A DNA stretch of 64,000 bases from an uncultured Atopobiaceae bacterium (GCA_947625405.1 CANQOF010000006.1:1-64000); one strand, 5' to 3'. Positions 1 through 8,237 are shown, numbered from the stretch's first letter. Notes: a model not told the origin generated them from the letters alone. Made by a program: numbers and translations.

Positions 1-190
1 CCGGGCTCCGGGGACTATAGGCACCCCCGACCCCAGAAGACATCCCAGCGCGAGGACTATCGGGACGCCGATCCCAGAAGACATCCCAGCGCGAGGACTA
101 TAGGGACGCCGACCCCAGAAGACATCCCAGCGCGAGGACTATAGGGACGCCGACCCCAGAAGACATCCCAGCGCGAGGGCTATAGGCATC
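1..190. repeat. 41-bp tandem repeat, about 4.5 copies
   Basis: The motif GAGGACTAT recurs at positions 10 (as GGGGACTAT), 52, 93, 134 and 175 (as GAGGGCTAT). The period is 41-42 bp and each unit contains CCCCAGAAGACATCCCAGCG. The units are nearly identical, including what would be spacers, so this is a plain tandem repeat and not a CRISPR array. It sits directly upstream of the NlpC/P60 gene and may continue to the left of the window. Function unknown. Confidence 0.9.
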
Positions 191-274
191 CCCGCCCTCC
201 TGCGCCGTTCCCGCGTCATAGAATTGCACGACCTTGCCATGGGAGAACACAGAGGCTCTGGCCCTCGTGGCACT

Positions 275-2293
275 ATGGCGGGGAGACGGAGTGGAGGCGG
301 ATTGGCAAGGCTACGCAAGAAACTGCTCTCAGCTTCTCTGCTGTGTGTTGTCATGATATTGGGTGCGGTGTCGTGGGCGTTTGCCACGCCAGCGCATTCC
401 TCGCAGGCGGTGCTCACGGCGCGCGTGGCATCCGACGAGAAGTCAGTGAGGATCACCGCCACGGGTGCCGACATCTCCGATGCCAGCCGAATTTGCTTCA
501 AGATATGGCCCCAATCCGGGGACCCGAGCGCGGCCATAGAGCTCGAGGCGGCGCGCATGATGGATGGCGCTTGGTCGGCGACCGCTTTCGTTGCCGCGGC
601 CCAGCCGAGCGGATCCGAGGTGCCCTACAACTGCGCGGTACCCCAGGCCGTGCATCGCCTCTACAACCCGTACACGTACGAGCACTTCTTCACGCGCGAT
701 GTGGACGAGGCGGGCAATCTCTCTCGCATCGGTTGGCGCTACGAGGGCGTGGCCTGGGTCGAGCCGCAGAAGGATGACGGAGCCGCGAAGGCGGTGTACA
801 GGCTCTTCAACCCCTACACCGACGATCATCACTACACCTCGGACGCGAACGAGTACCGAAGCCTTCCTGAGTACGGCTGGCAGCAGGAAGGGCTCGCGTT
901 TTATTCGGATCCCACGATGGCGCAGCCAATCTACAGGCTCTACAACCCCTACCTCACGTCCGCTTACCATCACTTCACCTCGGATGCGAATGAGCACCAG
1001 GCGCTCGTGGAGAGCGGATGGGTATCTGAGGGCGTTGATTTCTACGGTGCCGCGGTGAATGGCGACGGGTCGTGGAGCGTGCGCGGTGGCAATCGGTGGT
1101 TGAACGAGGCCGGCGATTACGTCGTTGAAGCCTCGATCCTCTCCTTCGACGGCTCGTCGACCGGGGCGCCGCTTGCCTCGGCCTCCTTCGTCGTGAGCGC
1201 ACCGACCGCGCGGATCCACAGCGAGTCGATCGACAACGGTGCCGGCACGTTCGATGTGGTCATCGACGAGATTGATTCGAAATCGGGAATCGCAAGGGTG
1301 GAGGCGCCCACGTGGGACCGCGAGGGCAACCAAGGCGATATCCGCTGGTATGAACCGCAACGCCAAGCGGATGGAAGCTATCGCCTCACTGTCTCGGCGG
1401 CAGACCATGACCTCGCAAAGCATTATTTGATCCATTGCTACCTCACTGCGGGAAACGGCCTGCGCGTGCTCGCGGCTCAAGCGACCGTCGACCTCACGCT
1501 TGATAACTACGTGACCATCACCGGTGGCCCCTACGAGTTCACCGCGTCAATCTGCAAGGAAGGTTCCGTGGATGCGGTACGCGTGCCCGTGTGGTCTGAC
1601 GAAAACGGGCAGGACGACATCAGGTGGTATGAGGCGACGCCGCAAGGAGACGGCTGGTGGACGGCATCGCTCTCGACGGAGACGCTCATGAGCGCGGGCT
1701 TGATTCATGTGCATTTCTATGCGGATGAGCTCTGCTGCGCGACAAGGCAATTCTCGATTGAGCCGTGGCAACTCCCCTATCGCGGATTCCAAAACCCACC
1801 CGGATACTTCCAGGTATCCCATCGCTCGGTCGATTTCCCCCATCAAGGCGAGGGAAACTTCGGCTATCGCACCGAATCGCGCATCTCGCCTTGGGCAACC
1901 AAGGAAGAGTGCGTCGAGACGATGATCGGTCGAGCCGTCGAGTATCTGGGGACGCCCTACAAGTGGGGTTACAGCGCCGCACCCGGGGTGGGCGTGGATT
2001 GTTCAGGGCTCGTGATCCAAGCGCTCTACGCAACGGGCATGGATCTCGATCCGCTCAATCCGTGGGTCCATTACTACGACGAGGATTTGGTCACGACCAC
2101 CGCGATGATCGAATCGGGCGGCTTCAAGGAAGTGAGCTTCTCCGAGCGCACGCGCGGGGATCTGATCTTCTACCACGACCATGTGGGGATCTACCTCGGC
2201 GATGATCAAATCATCGAGGCAACGCCGCCGCGAGTGAGGATCTCCAGCGTATACAGGAACCCCATCGTCTGCGTCCGCCGCGCGTTCATCTGA
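275..2293 (+). CDS. Secreted NlpC/P60 cell-wall peptidase with repeat domains
   Basis: The protein has 672 aa from the ATG at 275. This start gives a clean signal peptide: basic residues 1-16, then a hydrophobic stretch ending near AFATPA. An upstream ATG at 224 is less likely. Residues about 123-255 hold three DUF5648-type repeats (RLYNPYT...HHFT...GW..EG). Two GBS Bsp-like repeats follow, each with a DIRWYE motif. The C-terminal domain (about 550-672) is NlpC/P60, with candidate catalytic Cys576 in DCSG and His636 in HVGIYLG. The family cleaves peptidoglycan stem peptides. It is probably exported and wall-associated, with the repeats serving in binding or spacing. The substrate is inferred. 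Confidence 0.88.
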   Translation: MAGRRSGGGLARLRKKLLSASLLCVVMILGAVSWAFATPAHSSQAVLTARVASDEKSVRITATGADISDASRICFKIWPQSGDPSAAIELEAARMMDGAWSATAFVAAAQPSGSEVPYNCAVPQAVHRLYNPYTYEHFFTRDVDEAGNLSRIGWRYEGVAWVEPQKDDGAAKAVYRLFNPYTDDHHYTSDANEYRSLPEYGWQQEGLAFYSDPTMAQPIYRLYNPYLTSAYHHFTSDANEHQALVESGWVSEGVDFYGAAVNGDGSWSVRGGNRWLNEAGDYVVEASILSFDGSSTGAPLASASFVVSAPTARIHSESIDNGAGTFDVVIDEIDSKSGIARVEAPTWDREGNQGDIRWYEPQRQADGSYRLTVSAADHDLAKHYLIHCYLTAGNGLRVLAAQATVDLTLDNYVTITGGPYEFTASICKEGSVDAVRVPVWSDENGQDDIRWYEATPQGDGWWTASLSTETLMSAGLIHVHFYADELCCATRQFSIEPWQLPYRGFQNPPGYFQVSHRSVDFPHQGEGNFGYRTESRISPWATKEECVETMIGRAVEYLGTPYKWGYSAAPGVGVDCSGLVIQALYATGMDLDPLNPWVHYYDEDLVTTTAMIESGGFKEVSFSERTRGDLIFYHDHVGIYLGDDQIIEATPPRVRISSVYRNPIVCVRRAFI

Positions 2294-2321
2294 GCTACGC
2301 ATCGCCTCGCCCGCGGAGCGT

Positions 2322-2510
2322 GCCACGCCACGCCTTCGGGTGTACTTCGTGGCACGGGTGCGCTTGGGGTGTAGCAAATTGGGGTGAAAGTGGCCCGAAT
2401 CGGCCCGTTTTGCACACCGCAAGCAGGGGCGCGGCAGCTTTCGGTACATCCCAAGGGCACCCGCGGCTCGAGATACACCGCAAGGCCTGCTGTGGCGAGC
2501 GTCGCAAGCC
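2322..2510 (+). repeat. Palindromic intergenic repeat, copy 1
   Basis: This non-coding stretch matches the reverse complement of about 5690-5925 over some 165 bp at roughly three quarters identity by eye. Shared landmarks are CTTCGGGTGTA, TCGTGGC-CGGGTG, GGGTGTAGC, GCACACCGCAAGCAGGG and TACACCGCAAG. The two ends of the unit are themselves inverted relative to each other (GCCTTCGGGTGTA versus the complement of ACACCGCAAGC). It therefore looks like a small palindromic repeat of the MITE or REP kind. It fills the gap between the NlpC/P60 and metallo-hydrolase genes. Confidence 0.75.
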
Positions 2511-2638
2511 GAGAAGGTGCTGCCGTACCCCGATCGACGCCACAACGCTCGGTGGTGGAGGTTGCCGCGGTGCACGTGAACGCAAGGGAGTACCCTCAGG
2601 CGAGGAATGCGAAAAGGCCCGGCGAAAAGGGGTGCGTG

Positions 2639-3259
2639 ATGGCGACGGACGCGAAGAGGGGCGAGATCCTCTACCAGGGGCACGCGAGCATGCGGATCAT
2701 CACCAAGGCGGGAACGGTCGTCTACGTGGACCCCTTCGCGGGCGAGGGCTACGACGTGCCGGCCGACCTCATCCTCGTCACGCACGAGCACTACGACCAC
2801 AACGAGGTGGACAAGCCGGCGCACAAGCCCGATACCGTCATCTGGCGCGAAGCGGAGTTCCTCGAGCACGGCTGGAGGGCCTCCGAGCTCGGCCACAAGG
2901 TGTTCCGCGATGTGGATATCCAGGCAGTCGAAGCCTATAACGGCCACCACCCGAAGGGCTTCGGGGTGGGCTACCTGCTGCGCTTCGACGGCATACTCGT
3001 CTACGCGTCGGGCGACACCTCGAAGACGGACCAGATGGCCTCCATGGCGAAACTCGGCATCGACTACGCGTTCCTGCCGATCGACGGCATCTACAACATG
3101 GGGCCCGACGAGATGATGCAGTGCGCGAAGCTCATCAACGCGAAGCACGTGATCCCCTATCACATGGACCCCGGGCACCTCTTCAACGAGGCTGACGCCG
3201 AGAAAGTGAAGCTCCCGAACGTGCTCATCGTCCCCGCGGGCGGCGTCATCGACTATTAA
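2639..3259 (+). CDS. Metallo-beta-lactamase-fold hydrolase
   Basis: The protein has 206 aa. The ATG at 2639 is preceded by AAAAGGGG at good spacing; the open frame extends upstream, but only through the intergenic repeat. The metal-binding motif HEHYDHNE is near residue 41. Further candidate ligands are in NGHHPKG, ASGDTSKTD and PYHMDPGHL. Length and motif order fit the small UPF0173/YtkL-like group of the metallo-beta-lactamase superfamily, which binds two divalent metals. The substrate is unknown. The protein is cytoplasmic, with no signal peptide or membrane segment. It appears to be a single-gene unit. Confidence 0.85.
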   Translation: MATDAKRGEILYQGHASMRIITKAGTVVYVDPFAGEGYDVPADLILVTHEHYDHNEVDKPAHKPDTVIWREAEFLEHGWRASELGHKVFRDVDIQAVEAYNGHHPKGFGVGYLLRFDGILVYASGDTSKTDQMASMAKLGIDYAFLPIDGIYNMGPDEMMQCAKLINAKHVIPYHMDPGHLFNEADAEKVKLPNVLIVPAGGVIDY

Positions 3260-3274
3260 CTCAGGCGTTCGCGA

Positions 3275-3367
3275 AATCCGACAAACCTGAACCGAACCCT
3301 AAAACTAGCTGCGCAAGCTGGGGGAACCATAAGGAGCAACGCACGCTCCCCACGGAGAGGAACTCCC
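3275..3367 (+). promoter_or_regulatory. Possible structured leader upstream of a 25-aa ORF
   Basis: The segment has compact hairpin potential (AGCTGCGCAAGCT; GGAGC-AACGCAC-GCTCC). The string GGGGGAACCA is reminiscent of the conserved part of c-di-AMP (ydaO-type) riboswitches, which often control wall hydrolases. The rest of that consensus cannot be matched by eye, and the only gene downstream on this strand is a 25-aa ORF. Assignment is speculative. Confidence 0.2.
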
Positions 3368-3445
3368 ATGGAAACCCCGCTCACGCTTGAAAACGTACTC
3401 GCCACCTTGATCTGGGACGTCGAGCGCCCCGACCTCGAGGACTAG
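3368..3445 (+). CDS. Possible 25-aa small protein or leader peptide
   Basis: The ATG at 3368 is preceded by GGAGAGGAACTCCC, a plausible ribosome binding site. The frame runs 25 codons to TAG at 3443-3445. The peptide is acidic and amphipathic (METPLTLENVLAT...DLED), with no signal sequence or cysteines. The next gene is convergent, so if real it is either a stand-alone small protein or the relic of a leader whose downstream gene was lost. No family is recognised. Confidence 0.35.
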   Translation: METPLTLENVLATLIWDVERPDLED

Positions 3446-3473
3446 CTTGCCGCGCGCTCAGCGCGCCCGCCCC

Positions 3474-4133
3474 TCACGGCATGCGATAGTGGCCCACGAG
3501 GTCGCTTCGCGATTCGAGGATGTCCTGCTCGTAGGCCGTTTGGAAGATGCCATCGTGGTGGATCACGTAGGGAACGCCGCGCTCGTTTCGCCGGTTCGAC
3601 ACTACGCCGATGTGGTCCTCGAAGACGACGATATCGCCACCCTGCCATTCCTCAATTGCTGAGAGATCGTTCGTAAGCGTCGCCGCGTTTCGCGGGAAGA
3701 AGACGCGAAGATTCCTCACCCTCCGAAAATCAATCGCCGGATCTGGCTGCTCGATGCAGTAGGCATCAGGAGCTGCGGCTATGTCTGCGGTGACGAGCTC
3801 CATGAGGTCGAAGCCCGCGCCCTTGCACGCGAACGCCACCACGTCCGTGCACACGCCGTAGCCGTCATCGGGGTAGCCGCCCGCGTAATAGCGGCTCTCG
3901 TATTTCGGCTGCGTCGATACGTACTCGAGCGCGCCCAGGAGGATGTCCGTCTGATCGTCAACGCCGTCGCCATCCGCGTCGAGCGGGCTCACAAGCTGGG
4001 GGATCTCGCCTGCATATGCGTCAGCGGGTCGCGCCGTGGAAGTGCGCTGGTAAGGGAAGAGGGTTGACGCGATGAGCGCCCCCGCGGCAATGAGCATGAC
4101 GAGCGCGATAGTGATGCGTCCGCGTACTTGCAT
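3474..4133 (-). CDS. DUF1287 family protein, membrane-anchored or secreted
   Basis: The protein has 219 aa from ATG 4133, which has GGGGGAGGG just upstream. Residues about 9-27 form one hydrophobic segment (signal peptide or anchor). The body carries the DUF1287 signature: GYGVCTDVVAFACKGAGFD followed by DPAIDFRRVRNL and a phenylalanine-rich FF.R segment. The family has a papain-like/NlpC fold, with the Cys of VCTDVV as likely nucleophile and the His of DHIGVVS as likely partner. It is probably a periplasmic or surface cysteine hydrolase of unknown substrate. It is convergent with the 25-aa ORF. Confidence 0.8.
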   Translation of the reverse strand: MQVRGRITIALVMLIAAGALIASTLFPYQRTSTARPADAYAGEIPQLVSPLDADGDGVDDQTDILLGALEYVSTQPKYESRYYAGGYPDDGYGVCTDVVAFACKGAGFDLMELVTADIAAAPDAYCIEQPDPAIDFRRVRNLRVFFPRNAATLTNDLSAIEEWQGGDIVVFEDHIGVVSNRRNERGVPYVIHHDGIFQTAYEQDILESRSDLVGHYRMP

Positions 4134-4196
4134 TGCCCTCCCCCGCACAACCGGAATGCCATGCCAAGGAGAGTCTACAAGGACGCGTGCGGTGGC

Positions 4197-5552
4197 CTAA
4201 GCCCTCCCGCGATGCGCCAAAAGCACGCCCAGCGCGCCGATGCCGATGCCGAGCGCGCCCATGATCGCGAGCGTGCGCAGGCACTCGGCGCGCGTGTCGC
4301 CGAGGATGGCGAGGAGGTCATCGAGCGTCTGCCTCCTCGCCTGGCCTTTGCGGAACTCGTGGAGCTCATCCGCCGAGAGAGGGGTATCTGGGTCGATTGC
4401 CCGCGCGCCACTGCGGCGCATCTGGCAGATGAGGGAGTGAATATCCTCGCCGAGGTCAATGCGCGCCTCGCTCGCGTAGCTCCCCACTAGAGCCGTCACG
4501 AGTGTGAGCACGTAGTGCTGCGCGTCGTGGTCGAGCCTGAGGATCTGGTTCAGGAGCCGCATGAGCATTCGCGGATTCCCGGAGCAGAGCTGCGTGAGCG
4601 TCTCGATGCGCGCCACTGCGGCAGCGGCAAAGAACTCATTGAAGACGCGCTTTCGTGTGGCGTTGTCCGCATCGTGGAACCAGTCGTTGAAGTCCTTCGA
4701 GTAGGAGAGCGCGATCGGGTCGATCTCCTGTGGCTCCACCGCCACGAGGTGGCTCCCCATGACCTCCCAGCTCGTGGCGGAGTGCTGGAGCATTCCCTTG
4801 GCGCTCGAGGACACGATCTTCGTCGGGGTTTGGCGGCAGAGGAGCTGCCCCACGATGTCGAAATGCGGCACGTAGAGGCGCACGCGATCCTGCACATTCG
4901 CGTAGGGCTCTCGGGCAATCACCTGCTGGGCGAAGCCTGGGCCGTCCATGTCCCAGATGCGCACCACCCTCGCGCGGGCGGCGTCGCTCGCGTGGGCCGC
5001 CGCGAAGACCGCGAGGTTTCCACCCTTGGAGTGGCCCCCGAGCATGAGAGGGCCATCAGTGGTGGAGGCGATGCCATCGAGGTACTTACGGGCGTCCACC
5101 TGCGCCGGCGTGATCTCGTAGGACATGTCGAAGTTCTCGTGCCAGCCCACGAGTGTGTCGTCGGTGCCGCGGAAGGAGAGGTAGGTGGAGCCATCGTCCA
5201 AGGCGATGGAGATGGCGCCGAATTGCTCGGCCGTGGCGGGATCGAGCGTGTCCACGTAATTCGCGAGCCGCGCGCCCGCGAAGCGCTTGCCTTGCGCCAT
5301 CTTCTGCGGCAGAAGCTCGACGACGGGATCGGTGAAGGACGGCGTCGCGTAAAGGGTGAGCTTGCCGTACTTCGCCTGATAGGCCGGGGCGGCCTCGGCG
5401 ACGGCAACGCTCCCCTCGCCCGGCCCCGGCACCACGTTCGCAAGGCGCACGTAGGAGAGGTTCGCGAGGAGAAGGGCGTCCACCTCGTTGAACGGCACCT
5501 GCTCGAAGGTCAGGTCGCCATACCAGTCGAGGTAGTCGAAGAAGTTCGCCAT
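4197..5552 (-). CDS. DUF2974 (Mbeg1-like) alpha/beta-hydrolase
   Basis: The protein has 451 aa. The ATG at 5552 has AGAGGAGCGAGGCC upstream; the frame stays open another 100 codons, but only through intergenic repeat sequence. It begins FFDYLDWYGDLTFEQVPFNEVDALLL, typical of DUF2974. The lipase-type nucleophile elbow GGHSKGGNLA is near residue 180, with Ser as candidate nucleophile. FRGTDDTLVGW upstream and GSHLVAVE downstream complete a lipase-like layout. The last 25 residues are hydrophobic (ALGIGIGALGVLLA) and may anchor the protein in the membrane. The substrate is unknown, probably a lipid or acyl ester. Confidence 0.85.
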   Translation of the reverse strand: MANFFDYLDWYGDLTFEQVPFNEVDALLLANLSYVRLANVVPGPGEGSVAVAEAAPAYQAKYGKLTLYATPSFTDPVVELLPQKMAQGKRFAGARLANYVDTLDPATAEQFGAISIALDDGSTYLSFRGTDDTLVGWHENFDMSYEITPAQVDARKYLDGIASTTDGPLMLGGHSKGGNLAVFAAAHASDAARARVVRIWDMDGPGFAQQVIAREPYANVQDRVRLYVPHFDIVGQLLCRQTPTKIVSSSAKGMLQHSATSWEVMGSHLVAVEPQEIDPIALSYSKDFNDWFHDADNATRKRVFNEFFAAAAVARIETLTQLCSGNPRMLMRLLNQILRLDHDAQHYVLTLVTALVGSYASEARIDLGEDIHSLICQMRRSGARAIDPDTPLSADELHEFRKGQARRQTLDDLLAILGDTRAECLRTLAIMGALGIGIGALGVLLAHRGRA

Positions 5553-5689
5553 GGCCTCGCTCCTCTCGCACGCTCCGCTCGACCCTCTCACTATTTCCCA
5601 TCCGAGCGTGCGACGTTGCGCGCGAATGATGGCGGACACATTCGGGAGGCGCGTGCCGCGCGAGGGATGGTGTTGTGCTTCGCGCTGCA

Positions 5690-5925
5690 CATGCGCCGCG
5701 CGAAGCCTTGCGGTGTACGTGCTTGGCGCGGGTGTCCTTATGGTGTACGTGGAGCTGCCGCGGCCTCGCTTGCGGTGTCTCTCATGGCGCGGGTGTCCTT
5801 CCGGTGTACTGAAAAGCGCCACAGCCCTGCTTGCGGTGTGCGAATCGAGCCGATTCACGCCGTCATCACCCGAAATCGCTACACCCTAAGCCCACCCGCG
5901 CCACGAGATACACCCGAAGGCCCCG
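5690..5925 (-). repeat. Palindromic intergenic repeat, copy 2 (inverted)
   Basis: Read on the minus strand this matches 2333-2500. It is longer than copy 1: at its minus-strand 3' end the module ACACCGCAAG...GCACCCGCGCC is present in extra tandem copies. On the plus strand the pieces TTGCGGTGT and TGGCGCGGGTGTCCTT each appear twice, around 5700-5740 and 5770-5810. No open reading frame with a ribosome binding site is present. The two copies flank about 3.2 kb of ordinary genes. Confidence 0.75.
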
Positions 5926-6125
5926 CGCGCCACGAGCGCGCACACCGCATAGGTATGCATGGCGGCAACGTTCAGCAGATCGGACAGTCACTTCGAAGAC
6001 GAGGCGAGGCGTTGCCCCTATCCCCAGAGCATGATGTTCGCCATGGCGTAGAGCGGGATGTTTCGCATCCAGGAATCGCTCCATCGTCTTCCCCGCATCT
6101 CGCCCTTACATCCCGATTTTCTCCC

Positions 6126-6161
6126 AAAAGTGCGAAAACAAGGACGTTTTGCGCACTTTTT
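6126..6161 (-). terminator. Rho-independent terminator of the TA operon
   Basis: AAAAGTGCGAAAAC pairs with GTTTTGCGCACTTTT across the loop AAGGAC, with one bulged base. On the minus strand the hairpin ends in a T-rich stretch. It lies about 75 nt downstream of the antitoxin-like gene. Its symmetry means it could also act on the plus strand. Confidence 0.65.
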
Positions 6162-6235
6162 GGTCATTTTCAGGACGTAAGGTGGATATGGCCGCGGCGT
6201 CGTCATCTCTGGTCAATGCAACTGCTGTAGTCGTG

Positions 6236-6535
6236 TCATGCTTCGTTGAGCGCATCGGCGACGATGGCTTCGCGTAGTCGCTGGGAACGCGTTTGCCCAA
6301 GCCGTTGGGCCTTGTGATCCACTGCCTCAATCACCGAGATCGGGAGCCTGACGGAGATGATGCGGTTCTCCTCCTCGCTGATCCGCGGCCTCCCCGGAGC
6401 GGTGACAAACCCGCCTGAGCGCCCGGGCACCTTTTCCATTTCGTAGGGCTTCGCCCATTCGTCAAGGAGCTCGTCGGTTACCTCAACGCCACCTTCGGCC
6501 ACGAACGGCTTTGCCACCTTGGCTTCCTTGCCCAT
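6236..6535 (-). CDS. Probable antitoxin with ribbon-helix-helix-like C-terminus
   Basis: The protein has 99 aa. The C-terminal half reads ENRIISVRLPISVIEAVDHKAQ then LGQTRSQRLREAIV. This is the strand-helix-helix pattern of CopG/MetJ-type DNA-binding antitoxins. The N-terminal half (VTDELLDEWAKPYEMEKVPG) has the acidic, linker-like character of toxin-wrapping segments. Its start codon shares one base with the stop of the upstream 88-aa gene (TGATG), so the pair is translationally coupled. Gene order is toxin first. It likely represses its own operon. The exact family is not certain. Confidence 0.7.
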   Translation of the reverse strand: MGKEAKVAKPFVAEGGVEVTDELLDEWAKPYEMEKVPGRSGGFVTAPGRPRISEEENRIISVRLPISVIEAVDHKAQRLGQTRSQRLREAIVADALNEA

Positions 6536-6801
6536 CAGAGTCCAAGCTCCCTTCGAATTCCCGCGCTCACTGGGCTGTTCGCATGGAAGATGAGCACGTC
6601 ACCTTCCATCGGATCGTACACAGCGACCATCTCCACCTGCTTGCCAGAACCGTCGAAGCCAACCGCAACGTACTGTGGTGGCCACGGTCCGATCCGAACC
6701 TGACATTTCAGCCGGTTTTGCCACGCTTGGAGAATCGACTCTTCCGTGAGTTGCGGATGCCTCCTCAAGACGCGTTCGTGTATGGATACCCGTTGCGGCA
6801 C
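6535..6801 (-). CDS. Probable toxin partner, 88 aa
   Basis: The small protein begins with a helix (ERVLRRHPQLTEESILQAWQNR), then has an alternating beta pattern (YVAVGFDGSGKQVEMVAVYD, VLIFHA). I recognise this layout from actinobacterial proteins encoded next to ribbon-helix-helix antitoxins, with a compact RelE/BrnT-like fold. No activity has been assigned from sequence alone. It is the first gene of a two-gene operon and overlaps the antitoxin-like gene by one base. A ribonuclease role is inferred from fold class and context only. Confidence 0.6.
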   Translation of the reverse strand: MPQRVSIHERVLRRHPQLTEESILQAWQNRLKCQVRIGPWPPQYVAVGFDGSGKQVEMVAVYDPMEGDVLIFHANSPVSAGIRRELGL

Positions 6802-6938
6802 TCTTCCTAATCTCGAGTTATGTCATACGTAATGTATTACAAATTCATGGTAAGTAAGGCCTCTAATTATTGTCAGGGAAGCTTCGTAGAATTGATTCCA
6901 AGTGAGCGCCACCGGGCATTTTAGAGATTGGCGGCACC

Positions 6939-7751
6939 ATGAACGTCGAGGAAGAGATGGGTGTTTCTACCTCTCGCGAGCGACTCCGGCGAGTGCAGAA
7001 GCGCATCGTCGACCTCCTCTTCGAGATCGACACCATCACCTTGCAGGTGAACCCACAGATCGAGGCGGACTACGCCACGCGGATCGGCTGCTTCGAGAAC
7101 GAGCTCCTGCGATGCCAGCTCGACGCGCGTCGCGCCAAGCGTCGCCTCGCGCTCGCGCAGGCGAGGGCGAACGCTGGCGCGCCGTTTGGCGCGGACGAGT
7201 TCGAGGCGCGCCTCGACGAGGAGTTCGAGGAGTGGGAACGAAAGTTCCAGGCCAACATGGCGGCCTACCTCCATGCCGTTGAGTTTCGCGCAAGCCACGT
7301 TGCCATGAGCGCCTTCGACGCGCGCGAGCTTGCGCGCGTACATCGCGAGTTCGTCAAGCGCCTCCATCCGGACACGCATCCCGGCCAAGACGAACGGGCA
7401 AAGAAGCTCTTCCTCGCCGCCCAGTCGGCCTACCGCGCGGGCGACCTCGCGCTGCTCCGATCGCTGATCGTCGCCACCGAGGATCTCGTGGACGAGGGCG
7501 ACGAGGCGCTCAGCGAGGACGAGTTGGCCCTCGCGCTCGAGATCGGCCTCGCCCATCAGAAGGTCCTCGAGGAGCGGCTCGCCGAGCTCAAGCGCTCGAT
7601 GCCGTATCGCTTGAAGGCGAAGCTCGAAGACCGCGTTTGGGTGGAGAAGCGCACGTCCGAGCTGAGGCGCCAGATCGAGGAGCAAAAGAGGGTCGCTGCG
7701 GCCTACCACGCGAGATTCCACTCGCTCCTCGAGGAGGTGAGCCACAGGTGA
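6939..7751 (+). CDS. Coiled-coil protein with a J-domain-like HPD segment
   Basis: The protein has 270 aa and is mostly long charged helices (residues 10-120 and 185-270). The middle segment HREFVKRLHPDTHPGQDERAKKLFLAAQ (about 134-162) carries the HPD tripeptide and the helix-III spacing of DnaJ J-domains. It lacks a full 70-residue J-domain, so the match is partial. If functional it would stimulate a DnaK ATPase; otherwise it is structural. The stop overlaps the GTG start of the HIRAN-like gene (GTGA), so the two were one operon. Confidence 0.65.
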   Translation: MNVEEEMGVSTSRERLRRVQKRIVDLLFEIDTITLQVNPQIEADYATRIGCFENELLRCQLDARRAKRRLALAQARANAGAPFGADEFEARLDEEFEEWERKFQANMAAYLHAVEFRASHVAMSAFDARELARVHREFVKRLHPDTHPGQDERAKKLFLAAQSAYRAGDLALLRSLIVATEDLVDEGDEALSEDELALALEIGLAHQKVLEERLAELKRSMPYRLKAKLEDRVWVEKRTSELRRQIEEQKRVAAAYHARFHSLLEEVSHR

Positions 7752-8070
7752 ACACGCCTGTCGACGCCGCCGGCGCACTCGCCACCATCGGCGCCGGCGC
7801 CTTGATCGGCATCTCCGAAACCGCTGGCGCGTCGCTTTCCGTGCCTATCCCCTTCGAGAACCCCATCACCCTCATCGAGGAAACGCGCGTCGCCGGAACG
7901 ACGCACGTGCCACGCATCGACGCGATCGTCGCCGAGCTCAAGTGCGACTGCGAGCTCCGCTTCCAGCGCGAGCCGGACAACCTCGCGGATCCGTGGGCGA
8001 TCAAAGTCTTGTAGCCTTCGAGCTCCCCTACTTCCGCGAGTACCTCGAGGAGCAGCTCGAAGAGGGCTGA
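7748..8070 (+). pseudogene. Broken HIRAN-domain gene
   Basis: From GTG 7748 the frame gives 88 codons. It contains the first half of a HIRAN domain (TRVAGTTHVPRIDAI...CELRFQREPDNLADPWAIKVL) and then stops at 8012-8014. In another frame, GCCTTCGAG onward reads AFELPYFREYLEEQLEEG and stops at 8070, which looks like the normal end of such a protein. About half the HIRAN domain is missing between the two parts. An internal deletion with frameshift is the simplest explanation. HIRAN domains bind DNA 3' ends or lesions. Confidence 0.65.
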
Positions 8071-8188
8071 TTCCCCACTCGAGAGACCCCATGGTGGGTT
8101 TCAGTCCAAGGCCCGCGATGTCGGCTACATAGCCATCACCCTATTTAGCAGCCCACACTGCGATCCGCAGCTTGGGTTCGTACGTATC

Positions 8189-8237
8189 GTTGCAACGTAT
8201 TTGGAACGATAATCTTTCGTTGCAAATACGTTGCAAC
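8189..8237. promoter_or_regulatory. 14-bp inverted repeat, probable operator
   Basis: GTTGCAACGTATTT (8189-8202) is mirrored exactly by AAATACGTTGCAAC (8224-8237), with a 21-nt spacer. A third half-site CGTTGCAA lies at about 8218-8224. The repeat ends 39 nt before the GTG start of the AlbA_2 protein. That position and that protein's C-terminal winged helix suggest autoregulation. Confidence 0.7.

Larger units (their letters stand above)
5553..6235. other. Gene-free stretch with palindromic repeat and terminator
   Basis: Positions 5553-5690 are leader and promoter sequence for the DUF2974 gene. Positions 5690-5925 hold copy 2 of the palindromic repeat. Positions 5926-6120 show no supported gene: the short minus-strand frames here lack ribosome binding sites. 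A strong hairpin at 6126-6161 ends the toxin-antitoxin operon. The rest is unremarkable. Confidence 0.6.

Noticed and set aside
1-190. CRISPR array
   Set aside because: The whole 41-bp unit repeats, including the would-be spacers; there are no unique spacers and no cas genes.
443-1480. Long minus-strand frame across the NlpC/P60 gene
   Set aside because: Antisense shadow: Arg/Val-rich, no ribosome site, no domain, while the plus-strand frame has clear domains.
6018-6206. Possible C-terminal gene remnant on the minus strand
   Set aside because: Contains a hydrophobic tail-like segment, but too short to assign and without any matching upstream part.
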